A model generated the notes under the pieces. That model had not been told where the DNA came from, made no database searches, and worked only from the letters and a program-made list of their open reading frames with translations. A stretch of 5,666 nucleotides of DNA from Deinococcus sp. (GTDB lineage Bacteria; Deinococcota; Deinococci; Deinococcales; Deinococcaceae). This document shows, in pieces, positions 1 to 5,083 of the stretch. The stretch is taken from assembly GCA_028287665.1 (NCBI GenBank), contig JAQBPF010000050.1, forward strand, positions 1 through 5,666, given 5' to 3'. The first letter of the stretch is position 1, and each line of letters starts with the position of its first letter. Both the position numbers and the translations under genes were made by a program.

Positions 1-890
1 TTGCCCGCAATGGCAATCGTGACCTCGCGCTGAGGGTGCTTGATGACGCGCACGGCGTTTTGCCATACGCCGAGATTGGGGTGCGTGCGCTCCAAGCCCA
101 GCAGGTCTTCTACCGCCTTGCCAAGACCCTGTTCTTCCAGCGCCAGCGGCACTTCGTACACGTGGTTCACGTCGTAGCTGGAAAACACCCGGTTCTCGCG
201 CACGCTGGTAAACAGCGCAATTTTGCGGGTGATGTCGGACGGCAGTTTTTCCTTGCTGCGGACCATCACGATATCGGGGCTGATGCCCACGCTCCGCAGG
301 GTCGCCACGCTGTGCTGCGTCGGCTTGGTCTTAAATTCGTTGGACGTACCGAGGTAGGGCACCAACGTCAGGTGCAGATAGAGCACCTTGTCGTCGCCCT
401 CATCGAAGCGGAACTGACGAATCGCTTCCAAGAACGGCAGACTTTCGATGTCGCCCACCGTGCCGCCCACTTCGATCAGTACGATTTCCGCGCCTGCATT
501 CTCGCCCGCTGCCCGAATCCGGCGCTTGATCTCATCGGTGACGTGCGGAATGACCTGTACCGTCTGAGACAGGTAATCTCCGGCCCGCTCGCGGCGAATG
601 ACCTCCAGATACACCTGCCCCGTGGTGATATTGCTGCCTACCGGAATATCGAGATCCAGAAAGCGCTCGTAGTTGCCGATATCGAGATCGGTTTCTGCGC
701 CGCTGGCGGTCACGAAAACCTCGCCGTGTTCGTAGGGGCGCATGGTGCCCGCGTCGATGTTGATGTAAGGGTCAATTTTGACTGCCGTGACCTTGTAGCC
801 GCGTGCCCGCAGGAGTGCCCCAAGCGAAGCGCTGGCCACGCCTTTTCCCAGACTGCTGACTACGCCGCCCGTCACAAATATGTATCGCAT
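1..890 (-). CDS. pyrG: CTP synthase, N-terminal part (cut by the left window edge)
   Basis: CTP synthase converts UTP to CTP using ATP and glutamine-derived ammonia, the last step of de novo pyrimidine nucleotide synthesis in the cytoplasm. My translation of the minus strand gives 296 uninterrupted codons. The synthase (amidoligase) domain signatures are present: the nucleotide-binding VVSSLGKG near residues 10-17, KIDPYIN at 38-44, and EHGEVFV then ETDLDIGNYERF around 54-77. Asp70 of that motif corresponds to the magnesium-binding Asp72 of E. coli. Further on come IEVGGTVGDIESLPF near 137-151 and KTKPTQHS. The frame leaves the window at VTIAIAG, where the glutaminase domain begins, so about half of a roughly 550-residue enzyme is visible. 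The ATG at 888-890 is chosen because it matches the family N-terminus and has GGAGAG just upstream. It lies 133 bp beyond the pilin operon on the same strand. Identification is close to certain. The left truncation is only the window edge. Confidence 0.98.
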   Translation of the reverse strand, partial: MRYIFVTGGVVSSLGKGVASASLGALLRARGYKVTAVKIDPYINIDAGTMRPYEHGEVFVTASGAETDLDIGNYERFLDLDIPVGSNITTGQVYLEVIRRERAGDYLSQTVQVIPHVTDEIKRRIRAAGENAGAEIVLIEVGGTVGDIESLPFLEAIRQFRFDEGDDKVLYLHLTLVPYLGTSNEFKTKPTQHSVATLRSVGISPDIVMVRSKEKLPSDITRKIALFTSVRENRVFSSYDVNHVYEVPLALEEQGLGKAVEDLLGLERTHPNLGVWQNAVRVIKHPQREVTIAIAG

Positions 891-893
891 GTA

Positions 894-899
894 CTCTCC
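894..899 (-). promoter_or_regulatory. Ribosome-binding site of pyrG
   Basis: The minus strand reads TTGGAGAGTAC directly before the pyrG ATG, giving a GGAG core about five bases from the start codon. This supports the chosen start. The two G residues at its 5' end also belong to a 9-bp inverted repeat with 961-969, so the site could be partly hidden in RNA structure. Confidence 0.7.
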
Positions 900-950
900 A
901 AGCGCCGCCCCCACCAACCGGAGATCGGGGGCCAAAGGGAAGGAAACAAC

Positions 951-976
951 AAAAAACCGGGGCGCTTGGCCTCCGG
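951..976 (-). terminator. Intrinsic terminator after the pilin operon
   Basis: On the minus strand CCGGAGGC, a CAAGC loop and GCCCCGG form a seven-base-pair GC-rich stem with one bulged A (957-976), followed at once by six T residues (951-956). It begins 47 bp past the stop of the PilW-like gene and ends about 60 bp before pyrG. The simplest reading is the operon terminator. Because the loop and the 3' arm can also pair elsewhere (see findings), a regulated terminator is possible. It does not depend on any nearby plus-strand gene, since none is credible. Confidence 0.65.
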
Positions 977-977
977 G

Positions 978-1006
978 ATTTCAGGTTAGCACGCCCGGTG
1001 CATCAA
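978..1006 (-). promoter_or_regulatory. Possible pyrG promoter
   Basis: Minus-strand TTGATG (1001-1006) and TGAAAT (978-983) are separated by exactly 17 bp. Each matches four of six consensus sigma-70 positions. A start about seven bases downstream would fall near 969-973, inside the 5' arm of the terminator hairpin, so transcripts from here would lack most of that arm and would not form the terminator. An alternative pair, TTACCT and TAACCT with the same spacing, overlaps it. No better candidate is seen between the terminator and pyrG. This is an inference from weak boxes. Confidence 0.3.
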
Positions 1007-1023
1007 GGTAAGGCCAAGAGAAG

Positions 1024-1860
1024 TCAGGGGGCCAAGCTGCCTAGGTTGCGCGGAAACACCGTGACGGGCCGGACCGTGTCTGCGGCAGGGGTCGTGGCAG
1101 TTCGTCCGGGCAAGCGCAGCACACTGCCGCGCAATTGCCGCGACACCGCAAAGTTCAGGGTCACCGACACTGCTCCGGCAGTCTGAACGGTGGCTGGGGC
1201 TGGAGCATCCTGCTGAACAAACAACGCTGGTGTGCCCGCCAGAGCCAGTGCAGCAGGTTGGAGATAATCAAGGAGCAAGCGGCCTGATTGCCCTGAACTC
1301 GGCGGACTATAGGGCGAGGCCAGAGCAGACAGTAGAGGCGGTGTGGTGTAGCTGGAGCGGTATTCGGCTAGGACCCACCGGTCGCCATTCTGTGGGTCCT
1401 GCCCCGGATTGTTGAAGGAAGTCGCGCTGCTGACCCAGCCACTGCGGGTCAGGGGATAATAGGCATAAAACTTATAACACCCATTCTCATTCGAAGAGCA
1501 GGGCTGCGTTGTGTCTTCGGGCGGTTTGATGAACGCCACCACAGGAGCCGCCTGAGCACCCACCTGCCAAGCCCCCGCCACTGGACGTTTGGTGCTGTAG
1601 CCGGTGCCCAGGTTGAGGGCTGTTCCTCGGGGAAACACGTAGACCGCTTCACGCAATTGCGCGGCCAGGTAATTTTGTGCCGTTTGCATCTCAGACAGCA
1701 ACTCGTTGCGGGTTTGCAACTCAGAAGCAGTTTTTGTCGAGGAGGTAAACAGGTTGAAGGCGGCGGCCAGAACAATCGCCGCCAGACCCATGCCGATCAA
1801 CAGTTCGATGAGGGTCACGCCCTGAAGATGGCGCTCCTGCACACGCACAGGCTCTGTCAT
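1024..1860 (-). CDS. PilW/GspJ-like minor pilin (prepilin N-methylation signal)
   Basis: This is a 278-residue prepilin. The leader MTEPVRVQERHLQG (14 residues, ending in the Gly at -1) is followed by VTLIELLIGMGLAAIVLAAAF, a class III signal with Glu at +5 and a hydrophobic helix, as cut and N-methylated by prepilin peptidase. Residue +1 is Val instead of the usual Phe, which the peptidase tolerates in known minor pilins. A helical stretch (ELQTRNELLSEMQTAQNYLAAQLREAVY) precedes a globular domain with a Cys pair about seven residues apart (CSSNENGC) that could form a disulphide. Size and position after a PilV-like gene fit PilW/GspJ, a minor pilin of the assembly-priming tip complex. The ATG at 1858-1860 overlaps the previous stop by ATGA, so coupling is likely. 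It is the last gene of the operon. The pilin class is clear. The exact subtype (PilW, GspJ or Thermus PilA3-like) is inferred from order and length. Confidence 0.9.
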   Translation of the reverse strand: MTEPVRVQERHLQGVTLIELLIGMGLAAIVLAAAFNLFTSSTKTASELQTRNELLSEMQTAQNYLAAQLREAVYVFPRGTALNLGTGYSTKRPVAGAWQVGAQAAPVVAFIKPPEDTTQPCSSNENGCYKFYAYYPLTRSGWVSSATSFNNPGQDPQNGDRWVLAEYRSSYTTPPLLSALASPYSPPSSGQSGRLLLDYLQPAALALAGTPALFVQQDAPAPATVQTAGAVSVTLNFAVSRQLRGSVLRLPGRTATTPAADTVRPVTVFPRNLGSLAP

Positions 1861-2360
1861 GGCGTGACCACGGCAAGACTTGGACGGGCCACGTCAATAC
1901 TCAGGTTGGAAACGGCTTTTCCTACCCTCACCGTCACATCGATGCGGCGCAGAGGCGGATTATCGGCGGGAGTGCCGCAGGTCGTCTGGAGAACGCCGGT
2001 GGACACGACGTTTCCTTGAAGGTCAAGGCTCTTGATATTGACCTCGACTGGTGGGGTCATGACGGGCAACGGAACCACGACGCAGGCCTGGCTGTAGCGT
2101 GCTCCGTTCAGCCACTCACCCCGAACACCTTCCAGAATACGCTGGGCTGTTTGGGTGGCGCTGATCTGCTGATCGCTGCGCCGGGTCAGGCTGAACAGGC
2201 CGGTGAGGGGAGTAATAATCACCAGCACAATAATGCTGAGCAACATGATACTGACCAGCACCTCAATAATGGTAAACCCTGCCTGATGCAGAGTGGCTGG
2301 CCTGGGGCGCACAACCTGCCCACTGGGCCACTGTGCACGCTGTTCAGTTCCGTGACGCAC
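1857..2360 (-). CDS. PilV/GspI-like minor pilin (prepilin N-methylation signal)
   Basis: This is a 167-residue prepilin with GFTIIEVLVSIMLLSIIVLVIITP: Gly at -1, Phe at +1, Glu at +5, then a hydrophobic helix. A charged helical segment with QTAQRILEGVRGEW follows, then a small beta domain with two Cys (QACVVV and TTCGTP). The IEVLVS signature and the size match PilV/GspI (Thermus PilA2-like) minor pilins. The start is uncertain. The GTG at 2358-2360 gives a long 28-residue leader but has a good AAGGTGAT ribosome-binding site five bases upstream. The GTG at 2310-2312 gives a 12-residue leader, more like its neighbours, with weaker signals. With the first choice the gene overlaps the FimT-like gene by 17 bp. 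It shares an ATGA overlap with the PilW-like gene. Probable role: minor pilin in the tip/priming complex. The subtype is inferred. Confidence 0.88.
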   Translation of the reverse strand: MRHGTEQRAQWPSGQVVRPRPATLHQAGFTIIEVLVSIMLLSIIVLVIITPLTGLFSLTRRSDQQISATQTAQRILEGVRGEWLNGARYSQACVVVPLPVMTPPVEVNIKSLDLQGNVVSTGVLQTTCGTPADNPPLRRIDVTVRVGKAVSNLSIDVARPSLAVVTP

Positions 2361-2817
2361 TGAGAATCACCTTGCCCGTAACGCCGACGATCTTGATATA
2401 CAGGGAAGGCACCTGAGCCACGCGGCTCCGTACCTCCCAGGTCAACCCAACCGTGTCGAGGGTCCCGAAAGGTGGCCGGTAGATCACGCTCAGTCCATTG
2501 GTGGAACTCATCGCCCACAGCGTGACGCCGTTGCCCAGAGTCCGGGCCTGCAGGGCACCGGGGCGAATCTGCGCCGTGTAGCTCCCTGTTCCGTTGGTGA
2601 TCGTGACCGGGCTGATCAGACCAGTCTTCTGGGCATTCACACGGGCCAGCCGCAGATCGGCCATCACCTCAGCAGCTGCATTCCGAACCTCGGTGCGGCG
2701 CAAATTTCCGAGAAGGCTAAAACCTAACACACCGGAAAGAATTCCGATAATGGCAATGACCACCAACAGTTCCATCAAGGTAAAGCCGGACTGGACGCGG
2801 TTGGCGCTCTGCCTCAT
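2344..2817 (-). CDS. FimT/GspH-like minor pilin (prepilin N-methylation signal)
   Basis: This is a 157-residue prepilin. The 11-residue leader MRQSANRVQSG is followed by FTLMELLVVIAIIGILSGVLGFSLL, a textbook cleavage and N-methylation site with Phe +1 and Glu +5. The segment RRTEVRNAAAEVMADLRLARVNAQKTG is the amphipathic helix region typical of GspH/FimT proteins, in which residues near the N-terminus select small fibres of DNA or pilin partners in some species. The remaining 85 or so residues look beta-rich and have no Cys. Length agrees with GspH/FimT and with Thermus PilA1-like proteins. The ATG at 2815-2817 overlaps the stop of the preceding large gene (ATGA), with GGTGG several bases upstream, which favours translation coupled to that gene. 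If the upstream gene is silenced by its internal stop, expression of this one could fall through polarity. The family call is strong. A role in DNA uptake is only a possibility. Confidence 0.9.
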   Translation of the reverse strand: MRQSANRVQSGFTLMELLVVIAIIGILSGVLGFSLLGNLRRTEVRNAAAEVMADLRLARVNAQKTGLISPVTITNGTGSYTAQIRPGALQARTLGNGVTLWAMSSTNGLSVIYRPPFGTLDTVGLTWEVRSRVAQVPSLYIKIVGVTGKVILSASRN

Positions 2818-4256
2818 GGCGTGCCACCGACTTGGCCAGTACTGATCATGTCACCGCTCAGCCGGATTCCTGACAGCGGCGTACTGACCATCGCGTCATT
2901 CACCATTTTTTCGGTTCTGAGGCCCACAGTCCAGCGGCGTTCGGTGGGAAAAGAAGGAGGCGCTATTCCATCGTTCATGCGGGGGTCGTACACAAAATTA
3001 CGCCCATAGCCCTGGCCACCAGTGAGGCCGAAAGCACCGTAGTAGTTTTCGATGACGCCACCCAGGAGCTGAATATTACCCAGTTCAAAATTGCTTGTAT
3101 TCACCGGTTTGTCATGACCACGCACCCGCACCGCGCCCTGGCTGGCCATCAACACGGCCTGAATCCGGGCATTGGCAGGCAAAGAGGCGCAGGTCCCGAA
3201 TCCCAGCGGACAGGAGGCGGGGCTCACCAGTTCGATGTCTCCAGCAGAGGAGTAGATCCCCAGCATGTTGCGGGCGTTGAGGTTATTGCAGGCAGCGGGC
3301 GTCACCGTTCCGTCGGAGTTGCGAACATGCTCGCCCGTGCACGGCGGACTGGCATAGGTCAGGCTACTGGTCACAGCCACTTTACCCGGAGTGGCCAGAG
3401 TCAGGGCCGCAAAGGCCGCAATACTGGGCTCTGACGGGACGGTGTCTGCAGCTGGCCCACCGTTGAGGTGCTGAACATCGCCCGTCACAGAGATCACACC
3501 ATTAAATAAGGCTCCGGCTGCCGTGCTGTTGGTATTGACGACAATGGCACCGAGCAGATCACGTTTGGCGGGCTGCCAGCTGCCGTCCTGAACCTGAATC
3601 AGCAACTTTTTGTCCGCCCCATAGGCCAACTGGGTGGTCTTGCCATCCTGGGTATACCGGATCAGCTGACGGGCCTGCCCCAGGACCTGAGCCTGACGAA
3701 GCTGAAGTTCAGACACCTCGCCCGTGAGTGCCAGACCGAGCGTTGTTGCCGCGCTCTGCTGTTCCTCGTTGTTGGTGGGCAGTTCGACATATCCCTGGTC
3801 CCAGGTCACGCTGTTGGCGAACTGTGGGGCGCCGCACTGGCCGTCCGCGCTACATACCAAAGGAGCATCGACCGAGTTGAATCTGGCCTGAGGCGTCAGG
3901 AGGGTATTATTTCCAAAAAAAGCTCCTGGCTGGCGCTCCTGGATACAGTTGGCTGCCCCAGCGACCAGACCGATACCAGACTGAGGACACCCCGCAGAAC
4001 TCACGCTGCCCCCAAACCAGGGCTTTCCTTCAAAGAGGAAATGCTGATTGGTATGCACCGGGCCACTAAACATGGTGCGGTCCGTAAAGGTCACGCGCTT
4101 GTTGATCTCCTCGTCGCCGGCGGTGGCGAAATGATGGTTGGTAAAGAGCGCGTAACGGGAAAACGGTTGCCGAGAGACCAGCAAGAAATTTTCAGATTGG
4201 GCAGCGCGGGCCTGAATGTTCTGACTGCTGTTGCCTGCCAGGCCTTTCACCTGCAA
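2814..4256 (-). CDS. DUF4900-like C-terminal part of a split PilX/GspK-like pilus protein
   Basis: This is a 480-residue frame with no signal peptide or membrane helix. Near residues 35-40 it has YALFTN, then a hydrophilic region with several Cys. From about residue 240 it has short beta-strand-rich blocks (KVAVTSSLTYA, MLGIYSSAGDIELV, IQAVLMASQGAVRVRG, IQLLGGVIENYYGAFG) that resemble a parallel beta-solenoid. The conserved tail motif GYGRNFVYDPRM lies around 416-427. I associate this layout with DUF4900-type proteins that accompany pilins in Deinococcus and Thermus. Thermus ComZ, a DNA-binding pilus-tip protein, has a comparable plan of pilin plus large beta insertion. The start given is a TTG at 4254-4256 with AAGG eight bases upstream, a weak restart signal. 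The open frame really extends to 4280, directly against the in-frame TAA that ends the upstream piece. Without that piece the protein could not be exported or placed in a pilus, so this is probably half of one gene. Confidence 0.75.
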   Translation of the reverse strand: MQVKGLAGNSSQNIQARAAQSENFLLVSRQPFSRYALFTNHHFATAGDEEINKRVTFTDRTMFSGPVHTNQHFLFEGKPWFGGSVSSAGCPQSGIGLVAGAANCIQERQPGAFFGNNTLLTPQARFNSVDAPLVCSADGQCGAPQFANSVTWDQGYVELPTNNEEQQSAATTLGLALTGEVSELQLRQAQVLGQARQLIRYTQDGKTTQLAYGADKKLLIQVQDGSWQPAKRDLLGAIVVNTNSTAAGALFNGVISVTGDVQHLNGGPAADTVPSEPSIAAFAALTLATPGKVAVTSSLTYASPPCTGEHVRNSDGTVTPAACNNLNARNMLGIYSSAGDIELVSPASCPLGFGTCASLPANARIQAVLMASQGAVRVRGHDKPVNTSNFELGNIQLLGGVIENYYGAFGLTGGQGYGRNFVYDPRMNDGIAPPSFPTERRWTVGLRTEKMVNDAMVSTPLSGIRLSGDMISTGQVGGTP

Positions 4257-4280
4257 ATCAGGGACCTTGAAATAAAAGAG

Positions 4281-4868
4281 TTAGGTGTTCTCCAGGGTGC
4301 GTTCGACCCGCAGGGGTTGCATGCCGAATTTAGCCGTGTAGGTCGCGTCCTGTCCGCCGGTATACAGCGTTCCCTGTTGCCCCGAAAACAGATTCGACCA
4401 ATATTGAGAACGGATGGTTGCCGTGGCCTCGGGAATGCCTTCTGTACCGAAAGCGGCTTCTCCCATGGCACGGACCAACAGTTGCGTGCGCCCATTGATG
4501 CCCGTGGCCACACGTCCCAGACCTTGAGTAGGGGTGAAGCTGCAGAGGTCGGCTTTGCCGCTAAACACAGGCAGGCTCGGCAGGGCGCACATGGCCGCCA
4601 TATCCGCCTCCACTGAACTGTTGAGCACCGTGGTGTCGAGGGCAGAGACCTGAAGCAGCCTGGACATCAGGTCCAGTTGGGATTGCACCCGCGAAACGCC
4701 TGATTCTGCGGCGTACCGGGCCTGCAAAATAGTTTGTTGATCCGCACTCGATCGGCGGGCCGAGACCGTGACCTGTGCAGTCAGCACCATCGTCATAGCC
4801 AAGACCAGCATGACCATTAGGAGCGACACGAGCAACGTCGCACCTTGAGTTCGGAGAGATTTCTGCAT
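4281..4868 (-). CDS. PilX/GspK-like prepilin, N-terminal part of a split gene
   Basis: This is a 195-residue product. The leader MQKSLRTQG is followed by ATLLVSLLMVMLVLAMTMVL, a prepilin-like signal with Gly at -1 but Ala at +1 and Val, not Glu, at +5. Absence of Glu5 is a known hallmark of GspK-type pilins, which cap the tip. Next come RRSSADQQTILQARYAAESGVSRVQSQLD, the PilX-type helix with the AAESG element, and then a mixed region ending RVERTLENT. The stop is TAA at 4281-4283. The frame continues open for another 488 codons after it, and the combined sequence makes better sense as one protein of about 684 residues. The ATG at 4866-4868 has no ribosome-binding site upstream. A TACTGT box six bases before it suggests a leaderless mRNA, common in Deinococcus. 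It is the first gene of the pilin operon. The family call is good, but function as a separate short pilin is doubtful. Confidence 0.82.
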   Translation of the reverse strand: MQKSLRTQGATLLVSLLMVMLVLAMTMVLTAQVTVSARRSSADQQTILQARYAAESGVSRVQSQLDLMSRLLQVSALDTTVLNSSVEADMAAMCALPSLPVFSGKADLCSFTPTQGLGRVATGINGRTQLLVRAMGEAAFGTEGIPEATATIRSQYWSNLFSGQQGTLYTGGQDATYTAKFGMQPLRVERTLENT

Positions 4869-4874
4869 ACATGA

Positions 4875-4880
4875 ACAGTA
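4875..4880 (-). promoter_or_regulatory. Candidate leaderless -10 box of the pilin operon
   Basis: The minus strand reads TACTGT, then TCATGT, then the ATG of the first pilin gene. A TANNNT box placed so that transcription would start at or next to the ATG is the known pattern for leaderless mRNAs in Deinococcus. There is no Shine-Dalgarno sequence before this ATG, which agrees. The -35 position (about 4898-4903, AGATTT) does not match consensus and abuts one arm of a G/C-tract inverted repeat, so an activator may be needed. Confidence 0.5.
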
Positions 4881-4901
4881 TGAAGAATAAATGTTAAAAA
4901 T

Positions 4902-4953
4902 CTCACCCCCTTTTTGGGGGAACTTGAGAAATTCGACATTTGCGGGGGGTGAG
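4902..4953. repeat. Inverted repeat CTCACCCCC / GGGGGTGAG upstream of the pilin operon
   Basis: CTCACCCCC at 4902-4910 is the exact reverse complement of GGGGGTGAG at 4945-4953. The arms lie about 43 bp centre to centre, close to four DNA turns. A third tract, GGGGG at 4916-4920, makes a small hairpin (CCCCC-TTTTT-GGGGG, 4906-4920) that competes for the proximal arm. The proximal arm falls at -34 to -42 from the proposed start. It may be a regulator site. A weak terminator for recD2 is less likely, because the nearest T run (minus strand, 4896-4900) is separated from the stem by TGAGA. Confidence 0.45.
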
Positions 4954-5083
4954 GCCGGGGTTAGGACCGGATGAGCCAGTCAGTTCCATCGGCCAGTAGG
5001 CTGCTGTCTGAAAGCTTAAGAGCGCCTGGGGAATTCAGTGAGGGCTCTAGATTCGGTACGGAGGCGTGCACCCGGAGAGAGGC

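Larger units (their letters stand above)
2814..4868 (-). pseudogene. Composite view: one large PilX/GspK-like gene interrupted by an in-frame TAA
   Basis: This entry joins the two preceding pieces. From the ATG at 4868 to the TGA at 2814 the minus strand is one frame of 685 codons, with a single TAA at codon 196. The residues around it read RVERTLENT*LFYFKVPD, then LQVKGLAGNSSQNIQ, and no part of the frame looks out of register. One base change (CAA to TAA, or another sense codon such as AAA or GAA) would explain it. The intact product would have a prepilin signal, a pilin-type helix and a large DUF4900-like beta domain, like other large tip pilins. Alternatives are a real two-gene arrangement with TTG restart, stop-codon readthrough, or a sequencing error. 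I favour a nonsense change or an error, but cannot separate these from the sequence alone. Confidence 0.55.
4869..5083. other. Intergenic region between recD2 and the pilin operon
   Basis: These 215 bp hold the pilin promoter elements in the half next to the pilin genes (4869-4953). That half is richer in A/T runs and homopolymer C/G tracts than the flanking genes. In the other half (about 4960-5083) I see no ORF with pilin or other family features, no tRNA, and no strong stem followed by T residues that would end recD2 transcription. ACTGGC occurs twice near 4974-4996 on the minus strand, which is probably chance. Confidence 0.6.

Noticed and set aside
36..989. Long plus-strand open frame of 317 codons
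   Set aside because: It lies antisense to pyrG, whose minus-strand frame is a clear conserved enzyme. Its product has no recognisable motif, and the openness follows from codon bias on the other strand.
1449..1775. Minus-strand frame of 108 codons inside the PilW-like gene
   Set aside because: It is an out-of-register shadow of the prepilin gene, which has a clear N-methylation signal in its own frame.
4041..4616. Plus-strand open frame of 191 codons across the split-gene junction
   Set aside because: It is antisense to both pieces of the large pilin gene, has no family signature, and no promoter or ribosome-binding site convinces me.
4561..4872. Minus-strand frame starting at ATG 4870-4872, four bases ahead of the PilX-like start
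   Set aside because: It has no hydrophobic prepilin segment, while the frame beginning at 4868 has the proper signal and the PilX-type helix.
4929..4941. AAAT-TCGAC-ATTT partial palindrome as a radiation/desiccation response motif
   Set aside because: Only four bases per arm match each other, and it does not resemble the 17-bp Deinococcus motif (TTATGTCATTGACATAA).
5012..5051. HindIII, EcoRI and XbaI recognition sequences within 40 bp, resembling a cloning linker
   Set aside because: The spacing does not match a common polylinker, both sides read as natural sequence, and isolated six-base sites occur by chance.
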